Shown here piece by piece: positions 1-8,007 of a stretch of 64,000 bases of DNA (the stretch's first letter is position 1; every line of letters begins with the position of its first letter). A program made the position numbers and the translations under genes. This DNA is from Mesobacillus maritimus. GTDB lineage: Bacteria > Bacillota > Bacilli > Bacillales > Cytobacillaceae. The DNA is taken from contig NZ_JAMBNR010000005.1 in the NCBI RefSeq assembly GCF_023715205.1, forward strand, positions 248,001 to 312,000, written 5' to 3'. The notes under the pieces are model-generated. The model was not told where the DNA came from and did no database searches. It worked only from the letters and a program-made list of their open reading frames with translations.

Positions 1-5
1 TGTTG

Positions 6-32
6 AGCTCGCCAAACGGCGGGTTTTTTTTA
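6..32 (+). terminator. Rho-independent terminator of an upstream gene
   Basis: A short GC-rich stem (CGCC, loop AAAC, GGCG) is followed by eight T residues. It presumably ends a gene lying before the window. Confidence 0.6.
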
Positions 33-170
33 TTATCTACTTTTGTATCATAAAACTAAAACCGATGATCTTCTATGAATCGATGATCAGGAAAGTTGTA
101 CCCGAATTTCATAATCTCAGTATTCTTAACATAAGATGGACAAGGGGACTCAGTAGTCAGGGGGGATAAA

Positions 171-224
171 ATGAAGCGGAAAATGATGAGAGGACATATA
201 GATAAAAGATGTATCGAACGCTAA
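171..224 (+). CDS. Possible 17-residue leader peptide overlapping the yitE start
   Basis: ATG at 171 is preceded by a strong SD-like GGGGGGAT at about 161-167 and opens a 17-codon basic frame that stops at 224. It overlaps the yitE start at 209 in another frame. The yitE start itself has only a weak GAGAGG about 15 nt upstream, so translational coupling through this frame is possible. It could also be a chance ORF or mark a different true yitE start. Confidence 0.25.
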   Translation: MKRKMMRGHIDKRCIER

Positions 225-826
225 GCATTTACAGTTTTCTCATAGCCGGAGCGATTATTCAGGGACTGGCAATGTCATTATTTTTATTCCCACACTCGAT
301 TCCTTCTGGTGGGGGTGCAGGATTAGCTCTCCTTATGAATCATTTATTGGGTCTTCCACTCGGTTTTGCCTTATGGGTAGCAAATGCGGTCTTTTTGCTG
401 TTTGCATTGCAATATTTTGGTTTTCGCTGGGTATTTCGGACGATTTTAGCCGTAGGTATAACTTCGACAACTGTAAGCCTTGTTTCGAATTATGTGCCTT
501 TGGATCGTTTACACTTAATCCCTGACATGGCAGCGGGCAGTATATTGTTTGGAATTGGGGTTGGCATGTTGATTAAAGCGGGGGCTTCGAGTGGTGGGAT
601 GGTAATACCCGCTCTGATGATTGCAAATTATCGAAGTTTAGCTCCTGGAAAAGTTATGTTTTGGATTAATATGTTCATTTTTCTGTTAACATCTGCAGTG
701 ATTAATTATAAAATTGTTTTATACGCGGTAATATGTCAATTCCTTTCAACCAATATCATTGATTTTGTCAATACTTTTAGGATTCCACGACCGCGTTTTT
801 TAACTGCAAACTGGCGGAAACGCTAA
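209..826 (+). CDS. yitE: YitT/YczE-type (UPF0750) integral membrane protein, YitE-like
   Basis: This 205-residue, very hydrophobic protein has about five predicted membrane segments and the glycine-rich HSIPSGGGAG segment at about residues 30-39 that is typical of the YitT/UPF0750 family. It lacks the C-terminal soluble DUF2179 domain of long YitT proteins and matches the short YitE type of about 206 residues in length. Its function is unknown. It lies next to, and converges on, the sulfate/sulfolactate gene set, as yitE does in the yis-yit region of B. subtilis. Its SD is weak and a short ORF overlaps the start. Confidence 0.75.
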   Translation: MYRTLSIYSFLIAGAIIQGLAMSLFLFPHSIPSGGGAGLALLMNHLLGLPLGFALWVANAVFLLFALQYFGFRWVFRTILAVGITSTTVSLVSNYVPLDRLHLIPDMAAGSILFGIGVGMLIKAGASSGGMVIPALMIANYRSLAPGKVMFWINMFIFLLTSAVINYKIVLYAVICQFLSTNIIDFVNTFRIPRPRFLTANWRKR

Positions 827-855
827 AGAAGACCCTATTAAACTAGGATCTTCTT
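826..855. terminator. Hairpin between convergent yitE and cysC
   Basis: Twelve-base arms (826-837 and 844-855) pair with one mismatch and enclose both stop codons. T-runs are short, so this is a weak bidirectional terminator candidate. Confidence 0.4.
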
Positions 856-1440
856 GTCTTTCAAAAAAGTTAAAATCTTCTCAACCGATTGATCGATGCT
901 CATCTCATTTGTCTGAATAGTAATTTCAGGCTGAACGGGTGACTCATATGGAGAAGAGATTCCGGTAAATTCATGAATCTCGCCGTTTCGTGCTTTTTCA
1001 TATAAGCCTTTGGGATCGCGCATTTCGCAGACATCTAGCGGACAGTGAACAAACACCTCAATAAATTCATTCTCAGCGAACATCTTGCGTACCATATCCC
1101 GGTCTGTACGATAAGGGGAAATAAAGGCAGTTGAGACAATCTGGCCACTGTCAACGAATAATTTAGCCACTTCACCGATTCTGCGGATATTTTCTTGACG
1201 ATCTTCTTTTTTAAAACTTAAATCTTTGTTTAACCCATGACGAACATTATCACCATCTAATACATAACTATTGCATTTATGTTGGTGTAAAGCGTGGTCG
1301 ATCGCGTTGGCGATTGTGGATTTTCCCGAACCTGATAATCCTGTAAACCAAAGCACACAGCTTTTATGACCATTAAGGAGATGGCGATCTTCTTTGGTGA
1401 TGGTGGAATGATGCCATGTGATGTTCGTGCTATTGACCAT
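838..1440 (-). CDS. cysC: Adenylylsulfate (APS) kinase
   Basis: The enzyme phosphorylates adenosine 5'-phosphosulfate (APS) to PAPS with ATP. Walker A GLSGSGKS is at residues 34-41, followed by the family motif DGDNVRHGLN near residue 63. The length of 200 residues is normal. I chose ATG at 1440 because the AAGGAG at 1449-1454 is 8 nt away, while the in-frame GTG at 1449 lies inside that SD. The SD overlaps the end of sat, so the two genes are translationally close and form an operon. It is the last gene of the minus-strand sulfate cluster. Because the neighbouring CysH looks like an APS-type reductase, the need for PAPS here is not obvious. Confidence 0.9.
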   Translation of the reverse strand: MVNSTNITWHHSTITKEDRHLLNGHKSCVLWFTGLSGSGKSTIANAIDHALHQHKCNSYVLDGDNVRHGLNKDLSFKKEDRQENIRRIGEVAKLFVDSGQIVSTAFISPYRTDRDMVRKMFAENEFIEVFVHCPLDVCEMRDPKGLYEKARNGEIHEFTGISSPYESPVQPEITIQTNEMSIDQSVEKILTFLKDKKILV

Positions 1441-1452
1441 TACCGACACTCC

Positions 1453-2601
1453 TTAGTTTTGGATATATACTTGTTGCATTCCGTTGATCAGAATCTGGAC
1501 AACTTCAGGGCGACTAAATTCTTTCGGAGGTTGCTCCCCATTCTTTAACATTCCTCTGACTTTTGTTCCGGAAAGGATGACATGATCTTGTTTTCCGTGT
1601 GGACATGTTTTTTCGGAAGCCATGTTTTCACATTTTCTACAATAAAAGCTGTGTTCAAAAAACATCGGAGTGATGCCTAATTCTTCTCGTTGGAAATGAC
1701 CAAAAATCTTTTGAGCATCATACGTACCATAATAATCGCCTACGCCGGCATGGTCACGACCTACGATAAAATGAGTACATCCGAAATTTTTACGCACAAT
1801 CGCATGAAAAATGGCTTCCCTTGGTCCAGCGTAGCGCATTGCAGCAGGGAAGACGGCTAGAAAAACTCTATCTTTTGGATAGTAATTTTCCAATAACACT
1901 TCATAGCTTTTCATCCTGATGTCACTTGGAATATCGTCTGCTTTGGTTTCACCAACCAACGGATTGAGAAAAAGACCATCGACGGTTTCTAATGCCGTTT
2001 TTTGAATATATTCATGTGCACGGTGAACAGGATTACGTGTTTGGAAACCGACTACAGTATTCCATCCTTGTTTGTCGAACACTTCTCGCGTTTCGATTGG
2101 GTCTAAAAAATATTGTTTAAATTTGTTTTTCTCTGGCCGTTTTATCATTGTGACTGGACCACCGATATAGACGTCAGCCCGTTTGTATAATTTAGCAACC
2201 CCCGGATGTTTAACCTCAGTTGTTTTGTAGACTTTCTCCGCTTCTATTGCTTTATTAGGGGTGAACACTTCGTTCACTACCATTGTTCCATACACAATCC
2301 CATTTTGGATTAGATTAATTGTTTCACCTACCTTTAATTCTGAAGCTTTATCATTTGCTACAGCTAATGTAATTGGAATTGACCAGGGAAGACCGTTTGC
2401 TAGGCGCATATCATGGACGACCGAATCATAATTCTCTCTGGTCATAAAACCTTCAAGCGGGCTATACGCGCCATTTGCAATTAATTCCAAATCGCTTAAT
2501 TCGAGATTATCAAGTTCAACGCTGTTCAAAGTATAATCTACACGCTGATTAAGATTGAAACAGTTAATCAACTTTCCACCATGCGGGATACTCTTACTCA
2601 A
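1453..2601 (-). CDS. sat: Sulfate adenylyltransferase (ATP sulfurylase)
   Basis: It activates sulfate with ATP to give APS, the first step of sulfate assimilation. Both signature motifs are present: [11 protein letters not shown] at residues 187-197 and GRDHAGVG at 281-288. A cysteine cluster (C321, C324, C333) resembles the zinc-type site of bacterial ATP sulfurylases. The length of 382 residues is typical of the monofunctional Bacillus enzyme. The start is TTG at 2601, supported by GAGGAGG 8 nt upstream. It is followed 12 nt later by cysC. A 222-nt gap holding repeat copy R1 separates it from cysH, so it may have its own promoter or be read through from comA. Confidence 0.93.
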   Translation of the reverse strand: MSKSIPHGGKLINCFNLNQRVDYTLNSVELDNLELSDLELIANGAYSPLEGFMTRENYDSVVHDMRLANGLPWSIPITLAVANDKASELKVGETINLIQNGIVYGTMVVNEVFTPNKAIEAEKVYKTTEVKHPGVAKLYKRADVYIGGPVTMIKRPEKNKFKQYFLDPIETREVFDKQGWNTVVGFQTRNPVHRAHEYIQKTALETVDGLFLNPLVGETKADDIPSDIRMKSYEVLLENYYPKDRVFLAVFPAAMRYAGPREAIFHAIVRKNFGCTHFIVGRDHAGVGDYYGTYDAQKIFGHFQREELGITPMFFEHSFYCRKCENMASEKTCPHGKQDHVILSGTKVRGMLKNGEQPPKEFSRPEVVQILINGMQQVYIQN

Positions 2602-2647
2602 AATAAATTCCTCCTCATGCTCTTAAATTGGATTGTTGCTCATTGTT

Positions 2648-2813
2648 GGCTCTTTTCTCAAAATTTGTTGCTTTTGAACAAAAAATACGGCTGGTTGTGC
2701 TTAGGTGTACAGGCAAATTTGGTCATTTATGAGAAAAGGAGCATAGTTAAATTAAACATACGAAATGTCTTCTTTTCGTAAAACTAACTTAATGGATTTA
2801 AACAACAATTTTT
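2648..2813 (-). repeat. Dispersed intergenic repeat, copy R1
   Basis: This copy starts with GGCTCTTTTCTCA, then TTTGTTGCTTTT, continues through ATGAGAAAAGGAGC and TTAAACATACGAAAT, and ends near TTTAAACAACAA. It is close to copy R7, which shares the AATTAAACATACGAAAT stretch. It sits between cysH and sat inside the sulfate operon. Confidence 0.7.
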
Positions 2814-2823
2814 AGAGATACTT

Positions 2824-3537
2824 CTAATTATTTAAATGAAGTCCGCACTCTGATTTGGTGTTGCCTGACCACCTTCCTGCACGTTGGTCATTGCTTTCGG
2901 AAACAGGATTGGTACAAGGGGCACAACCGATACTTGGATAACCTTGATCATGTAGAGGATTGTATGGAAGACGGTTTAATTCGATGTAGGTTAGAATTTC
3001 CTCCCATTTCCAAAGAATAAGAGGACATATTTTAATGTTTTTAAATTTTGCATCTTTATTGAGATAATTTGTTTTGCTTCTGAGTTGGGATTGTTCTCGC
3101 CGCAAACCGGAAATCCATGCTATTTTTCCAGAAATGGCTTCTTTCAGCGGTTCCACTTTTCGTATTTGGCAACATAAGTTTGGGTTGGATTTCCAAAGTT
3201 GTTCGCCATACTGTTCGGCTTGTTCTGTTAATGTAAGTTTAGGCTTCACCATGTCAATGTCGAGGGTGGGATATCGTTCCTTGATTTGTTCAATTAGTTC
3301 ATAAGTTTCACGGAAGTGGAGTCCCGTGTCAAGAAAGATAATCTTTGCCTGTTTGTTTACTTTTGAAATTAAATCAATGAGTACAATCCCTTCCGCTCCA
3401 AAACTGCATGCGTAAACAATTTCATCATTTTTAAATTCACGGTACGCCCATTTTAAAACATCAAAATAATCGGCTTGTTTCTTGATGATGTCTTTTACCA
3501 CATTGTCGTCCCATGTTTCGTAGGTTAGTTTAACCAA
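2824..3537 (-). CDS. cysH: APS/PAPS reductase
   Basis: It reduces activated sulfate to sulfite using thioredoxin. The catalytic ECGLH motif is at residues 230-234 near the C terminus. Cysteine pairs C122-C123 and C205-C208 are the [4Fe-4S] ligands known from APS-type reductases. The length of 237 residues is typical. The start is TTG at 3537 with GAGAGGAG about 9 nt upstream. No sulfite reductase gene is nearby; instead the product sulfite can feed ComA, encoded two genes upstream in the same direction. Bacillus CysH can use both APS and PAPS, which would explain the presence of cysC. Confidence 0.92.
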   Translation of the reverse strand: MVKLTYETWDDNVVKDIIKKQADYFDVLKWAYREFKNDEIVYACSFGAEGIVLIDLISKVNKQAKIIFLDTGLHFRETYELIEQIKERYPTLDIDMVKPKLTLTEQAEQYGEQLWKSNPNLCCQIRKVEPLKEAISGKIAWISGLRREQSQLRSKTNYLNKDAKFKNIKICPLILWKWEEILTYIELNRLPYNPLHDQGYPSIGCAPCTNPVSESNDQRAGRWSGNTKSECGLHLNN

Positions 3538-3553
3538 TTGTAAACGCTCCTCT

Positions 3554-4093
3554 CTACCTAACAGTCATAAACTCTAAACTAATGCATTCATTGTTAGCGA
3601 CTGTAATTTGATTCATATGATTAATGGTTCCATGTTTCGCATAGGATATGATCGCTCTTATCCATGAACCATGCCCAAAGACAAGAATGTTTTCATATTG
3701 GTTGTATTTAGCAAGAAACTCGATAATCCGTTCTTCTAGTTGATATACTCTTTCTCCTAAAACTATTGATAAAGGGTCCTGGCTCCAAGCTAATCCATAA
3801 TCATTTAACAATTCTTGTTTAGGACGCCCTTCGTAAGGTCCGAAATCGAGTTCATCCAACAGCGGTTCAATAATAGGATTCATTTCGTATACTTTTGCCG
3901 TTTGTTGGGTTCGAGACAAAGAACTGGCTAGCACGAGGTCAAAAGGGGAGAGTTCAATTAGTTTGTCTTGATTACGTATAACCCCTTTTATTCGATCTTC
4001 TGTTAGCTGTGAAATGGGGATATCTCTTCGTCCTTGTAGCCATGTATTTTGATTCCATTCAGTGGGTAGGTGCCTGATTAGCGTAATGCGCAT
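3554..4093 (-). CDS. Histidine-phosphatase (phosphoglycerate mutase-like) protein, candidate phosphosulfolactate phosphatase
   Basis: This is a 179-residue histidine phosphatase of the PGM superfamily. The catalytic RH pair is at residues 7-8 (LIRHLPTEWN), the SRTQQTA arginine at about 61, ELDFGPYEG at 81-89 and the second catalytic histidine in FGHGSW at 139-144. ATG at 4093 is chosen because a GGAGG lies 7 nt upstream; upstream extensions lack an SD. It overlaps the end of comA by 35 nt, so it is translationally coupled to it. In B. subtilis this position is held by yitC, a ComB-type phosphosulfolactate phosphatase of an unrelated fold. I infer, but cannot prove, that this enzyme does the same step. 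Confidence 0.85.
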   Translation of the reverse strand: MRITLIRHLPTEWNQNTWLQGRRDIPISQLTEDRIKGVIRNQDKLIELSPFDLVLASSLSRTQQTAKVYEMNPIIEPLLDELDFGPYEGRPKQELLNDYGLAWSQDPLSIVLGERVYQLEERIIEFLAKYNQYENILVFGHGSWIRAIISYAKHGTINHMNQITVANNECISLEFMTVR

Positions 4094-4844
4094 CTTTATC
4101 CTCCAAATAAAAAGTCTCGCTGCGAAGTCCATTCCGTTGAGCTTCTAGTACCAAAACATCATCAATGTTGACATTACCTAAGTTGACATTTGGTCCGATC
4201 TGATTAATAAAAAACATTTGGTGCTTAGCGGTGGGTGCCTCAAAGATAATCTTTTTATAATCAATTCCGCGGACCAGTTCTTCAATTAAATCTGATTTAA
4301 CCCGCCCATTGCTCTCATAAATACCTGCTGTACCAGAGTCGCGGCCTTCAGTAATGACGTATTCACAACCAGCTTCTAACAGGATTTGAATTTCTTCTCT
4401 CCACTCATTGATCGACATGTCTAGGGTAGCATCCTTTGACCCGACCTCGGCAATCACAAAAAACTCTTCTTTGGCTTGCTGAATAATATTTAGGCGCTCT
4501 TTTAACGGGATATCCAAAGTCCCGTTGGAAACTTCAATCCATTCGATTCCAAGTGTTTTCAAGTATGTGAAATACTCAGGAATTTTCTTTTGATAAAAGC
4601 ATTTTTCAAATAAAGTACCTCCGCAATATGGCTTAATTTGGTACTCCTTATACAAATCCACTTTTCTTTTGATATTAGGAGTAATATATGCAGATCCAAT
4701 TCCCATTTTAGCGATATCAATGATATGGCTGTAGTCTTCTAATATGTTAGTTAACCGCCCGATTGGCGTACCAAAATCAGCGATGGATGTTAATCCATAA
4801 GTTCGATTACCGGTTGTACGTTTAGGTAATTTTAAAAAATCCAT
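4059..4844 (-). CDS. comA: Phosphosulfolactate synthase, ComA family
   Basis: ComA adds sulfite to phosphoenolpyruvate to form (2R)-phospho-3-sulfolactate. The 261-residue sequence has the ComA blocks KMGIGSA (46-52), CGGTLFE (74-80), VSNGTLDIP (105-113) and a downstream AEVGSKD. It corresponds to YitD of B. subtilis, where 3-sulfolactate is a major spore solute. ATG at 4844 has GAGGAGGG about 9 nt upstream. It is the first gene of the minus-strand cluster comA, phosphatase, cysH, sat, cysC, which puts sulfite production and sulfite use in one transcription direction. No promoter could be assigned with confidence upstream. Confidence 0.9.
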   Translation of the reverse strand: MDFLKLPKRTTGNRTYGLTSIADFGTPIGRLTNILEDYSHIIDIAKMGIGSAYITPNIKRKVDLYKEYQIKPYCGGTLFEKCFYQKKIPEYFTYLKTLGIEWIEVSNGTLDIPLKERLNIIQQAKEEFFVIAEVGSKDATLDMSINEWREEIQILLEAGCEYVITEGRDSGTAGIYESNGRVKSDLIEELVRGIDYKKIIFEAPTAKHQMFFINQIGPNVNLGNVNIDDVLVLEAQRNGLRSETFYLEDKDAHYANQAPTH

Positions 4845-5010
4845 AGGGAAAGCGCCCTCCTCTATTTTTCTAGGATAGATTATTCAATTTTTGGGCGAAT
4901 GTGTAAGGATTGGGCTTTTTTCCGAAAAATTAGGCGAAGGCCTTTGTATAAAGCATCCTATTCCTTCAAACACTAGTAGGGCTTATTCTTTCAGTTAGGA
5001 GCGTGCTTTC

Positions 5011-6255
5011 ATGGCAAAGCAAAAACATAAGGGTTTAACGATTACAGCAATCGGATCGATTCCACTTATTTTGGTATTGGGGAATTCCATGCTTATACCA
5101 GTGCTTCCGAAAATGAAATCTGAGTTAGGAATATCGCAATTTCAGGTAAGTATGGTTATAACCGCATTTTCTGTCGCAGCTGCTATTTCCATACCTATAC
5201 TAGGATATTTGTCTGACCGATTTTCAAGAAAAGCTGTCATCATACCAGCGCTCATTTTATATGGAGGCGGTGGTATTTTAGCTGGTGCAGCCGCAGCATG
5301 GTTTGGAAATGCTTATCCGTGGATTCTCGCCGGGAGAATCTTACAAGGAATAGGGGCAGCTGGTACAACCTCCATGGCAATGGCTTTAACAGGCGATTTA
5401 TTCAAAGGGGGAGAACAAAGTAAGGTGTTAGGACTTGTCGAAGCCTCGAACGGTTTTGGAAAGGTGATTAGTCCCATTATTGGCTCCCTATTAGCACTGT
5501 TGTTTTGGTATGCAGCCTTTTTTGCTTTTCCTGTTTTTTGTGCCGTCAGTATCTTGTTAACAATCTTTTTCATAAAAGAAAAGAAAAAAGAAAAAGAACC
5601 TCCTTCTTTAGGGACATATGTGAAAGGGCTCGCTTCTGTGTTTAAAACAGAGGGGAGATGGCTATTTGCTGCCTATTTGACTGGGGCAACGTGTTTGTTT
5701 ACTTTATTTGGTATTTTGTTTTATATATCCGATATTCTTGAGACGAATTACAAAATTGATGGGGTTTTAAAAGGAGCTATTTTAGCGATTCCACTTCTTT
5801 TTATGACAACCACATCTTATATCACTGGAAGCAAGATTGGTAAAAAGATGGGGCTGATGAAATCCCTTATCATTTTTGGGCTCTTATTAATGACCGCTTC
5901 GTTTGCTTCACTTGTTCTATTTAAGAACTTAGTACCATTTTTCGCTGTGCTAGCTGTAAGTAGTGTTGGAACTGGATTAGCACTTCCTTGTATCAACAGT
6001 TTTATCACAGGCTCGGTTCCGATGGATCGTAGAGGCTTTGTGACGTCATTATATGGTTCCGTTCGATTCCTTGGAGTTGCCATCGGACCGCCAATTTACG
6101 GAGCATTAATGGCATGGTCACGAACAGGGATGTTTCTCATAACCGCCGGATTGACTTTATTTGTTGCATTTTTGTGTATGATGCTAATTCATGTAAAAAA
6201 GAAAAAGCCATCAGAGAACCAAGATACTTTATTTGAAAAACTACAATTAACATAA
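5011..6255 (+). CDS. Major facilitator superfamily exporter, YitG-like
   Basis: A 414-residue protein with 12 predicted membrane helices. The MFS motif between helices 2 and 3 is visible ([10 protein letters not shown], about residues 68-77), with a central cytoplasmic KEKKKEKE loop at about 190. Its sequence type is the Bacillus multidrug/metabolite exporter group that includes YitG and YmfD. It is divergent from comA with 166 nt between the starts. In B. subtilis yitG also lies beside the yitABCD cluster, so export of a sulfonate or related metabolite is conceivable but unproven. ATG at 5011 has TTAGGAG upstream. A TGTATA-N18-AACACTA stretch at about 4943-4973 weakly resembles a forespore sigma-G promoter. 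Confidence 0.8.
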   Translation: MAKQKHKGLTITAIGSIPLILVLGNSMLIPVLPKMKSELGISQFQVSMVITAFSVAAAISIPILGYLSDRFSRKAVIIPALILYGGGGILAGAAAAWFGNAYPWILAGRILQGIGAAGTTSMAMALTGDLFKGGEQSKVLGLVEASNGFGKVISPIIGSLLALLFWYAAFFAFPVFCAVSILLTIFFIKEKKKEKEPPSLGTYVKGLASVFKTEGRWLFAAYLTGATCLFTLFGILFYISDILETNYKIDGVLKGAILAIPLLFMTTTSYITGSKIGKKMGLMKSLIIFGLLLMTASFASLVLFKNLVPFFAVLAVSSVGTGLALPCINSFITGSVPMDRRGFVTSLYGSVRFLGVAIGPPIYGALMAWSRTGMFLITAGLTLFVAFLCMMLIHVKKKKPSENQDTLFEKLQLT

Positions 6256-6287
6256 TTTACATGGCACCATGAGAAGGAGTGAAAACA

Positions 6288-6569
6288 TTGCAAATCTATT
6301 TTTCACCTGAGGTCATAACCCCAGAATTTCAGGTATTGAATGTAGTGGATTCCGAAAATAAAGCCGTTGGAAATGTAGCTTTCTTATTTGATGAAAAAAA
6401 GCTTTTTGTTTATGGAATCCTTGAAGAAGAAGGTGTCGGAGCTGATTTTAAAGATTTAGTGACTCCCTATATCAAAGGGTTGTCAAAAGCTAAGCCGGGT
6501 TTAGATGTTCTTTCATGTTTATATGTAGGATGTAAGAAAATAACATTGAATGACGAAAAAGAAGAATAA
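6288..6569 (+). CDS. Small hypothetical protein downstream of the MFS gene
   Basis: I do not recognise this 93-residue soluble, acidic protein. It has alternating beta-like segments and a single CLYVGC cysteine pair near the C terminus. TTG at 6288 is chosen because the SD GAAGGAG (6273-6279) is 8 nt upstream; the in-frame GTG at 6279 lies inside that SD. It follows the MFS gene by 32 nt and ends at a strong terminator, so the two form a short operon. Confidence 0.6.
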   Translation: MQIYFSPEVITPEFQVLNVVDSENKAVGNVAFLFDEKKLFVYGILEEEGVGADFKDLVTPYIKGLSKAKPGLDVLSCLYVGCKKITLNDEKEE

Positions 6570-6574
6570 AAGCG

Positions 6575-6612
6575 AAACAAGCCCACAAAAATTGGAGGGC
6601 TTGTTTTTCTTA
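6575..6612 (+). terminator. Rho-independent terminator
   Basis: A ten-base stem (AAACAAGCCC / GGGCTTGTTT) is followed by a T-run. It ends the MFS-hypothetical operon. Confidence 0.85.
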
Positions 6613-6778
6613 TTTAAAGAATTTGTCATAGGTACTACTTATTACTAACTACCCACAAGGCCTACATAACCTTAGCTCCTAAGCCCAAAGAACACGAATT
6701 TTATGGGCTCACAAGGCATATGTCTATCACATAAATTGGTGATATGTAAAAATAAGGGACTCTGGGAGCGTGCGGTTT

Positions 6779-7543
6779 ATGAGTGTTGGGATGATAATAA
6801 TGGGACTACTGATCGGATTCATGGTCGGCTTAACAGGGGTTGGAGGAGCTGCCCTTTTAACACCAATTTTAGTATTACTTGGGATAAGTCCAGCCATTGC
6901 CGTAGGAACCGATTTAGCTTATAATTCGGTCACCAAATTTTTCGGTTCAGTACAGCATTGGCGACAAAAAACAATTAATTTTAAATTAATGAAATACCTC
7001 GCAATTGGAAGTATCCCAAGTGCAATTTTAGCGGTTGGGATGTTACGGTTATTTGATTCATTTTTTAATAACCAAGAGGAGATCATTAAACACGCTTTAG
7101 GTTATGTACTAATATTAGTGGCGATTGCAACTTTAGTAAAAACATTTGCAAAAGGGCGATTAGAATTCAATAAAATTCAGTTAAAGCCTATTGAAGAAAA
7201 GCGATCCTTAACCATTGTGATAGGGGCGGTGTTAGGATTTTTGGTTGGATTAACTTCCATCGGCTCTGGTTCATTATTTGCGTTAGTTATGCTGTACTTA
7301 TATAAAATGACTCCAACCGAATTAGTTGGAACGGATATAGCCCATGCGTTTTTTTTAGTGACAGCAGCAGGGATTATGCATGCAGGAATTGGAAATGTAA
7401 ACTATTTATTAATGATAAACCTATTAATTGGTAGCATACCGGGAGTTCTAATTGGTAGTACTTTATCTGCCAAAATTCCCGCAAAACCATTAAGAGCGAT
7501 TGTAGCCGTCATGATTCTTTTAAGCGGATTAAAATTAATTTAA
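6779..7543 (+). CDS. TSUP (TauE/SafE) family membrane permease
   Basis: A 254-residue membrane protein with about eight helices. The duplicated family motif is visible: GLTGVGGAALLTPIL near the N terminus and GLTSIGSGSLFALVML in the second half. TSUP members transport sulfite, sulfonates, thiosulfate or organic acids, usually by export or uptake of anions. Its place beside sulfite-producing and sulfolactate genes makes a sulfur anion a reasonable guess, but this is inference. ATG at 6779 is chosen because GGGAG lies 10 nt upstream; the in-frame GTG at 6770 is too close to it. An inverted repeat TATCAC/GTGATA lies at about 6724-6745 and could be an operator. Confidence 0.82.
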   Translation: MSVGMIIMGLLIGFMVGLTGVGGAALLTPILVLLGISPAIAVGTDLAYNSVTKFFGSVQHWRQKTINFKLMKYLAIGSIPSAILAVGMLRLFDSFFNNQEEIIKHALGYVLILVAIATLVKTFAKGRLEFNKIQLKPIEEKRSLTIVIGAVLGFLVGLTSIGSGSLFALVMLYLYKMTPTELVGTDIAHAFFLVTAAGIMHAGIGNVNYLLMINLLIGSIPGVLIGSTLSAKIPAKPLRAIVAVMILLSGLKLI

Positions 7544-7562
7544 TTTGGCTATTTTCATAAAG

Positions 7563-7697
7563 ATTGTTGTTAAATCCTATAGCCAATCTTAACACAACTG
7601 AAGCCATATATCTTATCTTTGAAGTATTTTGCAAGCTCTTTCTAATAAGTTAAACTATTTTTGTTCAAGAACAACAAAGTTTGAGAAAGGACTCTTT
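7563..7697 (+). repeat. Dispersed intergenic repeat, copy R2 (degenerate)
   Basis: This copy begins GTTGTTAAATCCTATAGCC and ends AACAACAAAGTTTGAGAAAG. It is shorter and more diverged than R3 but has both ends. Confidence 0.55.
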
Positions 7698-7711
7698 AAT
7701 AAAAAAGAGCC

Positions 7712-7768
7712 AAAAAAGTGCCAGAAACGATCCAATATTGGATCGTCTCTGGCACTTTTTTTTCTTTT
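7712..7768 (+). terminator. Strong palindromic terminator
   Basis: A near-perfect palindrome of about 42 nt (arms beginning AAGTGCCAGA and ending TCTGGCACTT, centre CCAATATTGG) is flanked by A- and T-runs. It can terminate in both directions and isolates the sigma-54 promoter region downstream. Confidence 0.85.
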
Positions 7769-7851
7769 ATGCTTTCATCTGAACCGACGATGAATGCTTT
7801 CTAAATTGTTCAAGTCTGCTAGTCGTATCGAAAGAAGCTTGCTCTTTTTAG

Positions 7852-7897
7852 TGTTTCAACGCTGTTTCGATATTGTTTCGTTATGGAACATGAAACG
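7852..7897 (+). promoter_or_regulatory. Upstream activator sites for the first sigma-54 promoter
   Basis: TGTTTC occurs three times at exactly 11-bp spacing (7852, 7863, 7874), followed by the inverted elements GGAACA (7885) and GAAACG (7892). The spacing of one helical turn and the position 50-90 bp upstream of a -24/-12 promoter suit an enhancer-binding protein. The same TGTTTC/GAAACA element occurs before tctC. The PrpR_N-type activator encoded at 10030 is the likely ligand-responsive binder. Confidence 0.65.
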
Positions 7898-7943
7898 AAT
7901 TATAAATTGTTGAAAATGTAAGTAACATAAGGTTTTTAAAGGT

Positions 7944-7960
7944 TGGCACGGAATTTGCAT
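7944..7960 (+). promoter_or_regulatory. Sigma-54 (-24/-12) promoter of the aminotransferase operon
   Basis: TGGCAC-N5-TTGCAT matches the sigma-54 consensus exactly in sequence and spacing. It lies 48 bp before the aminotransferase start. Confidence 0.88.
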
Positions 7961-8007
7961 TTGTGTAGGTAGGAGAGAAAATAACAGCATTCAAAGGGGA
8001 GAATTAA

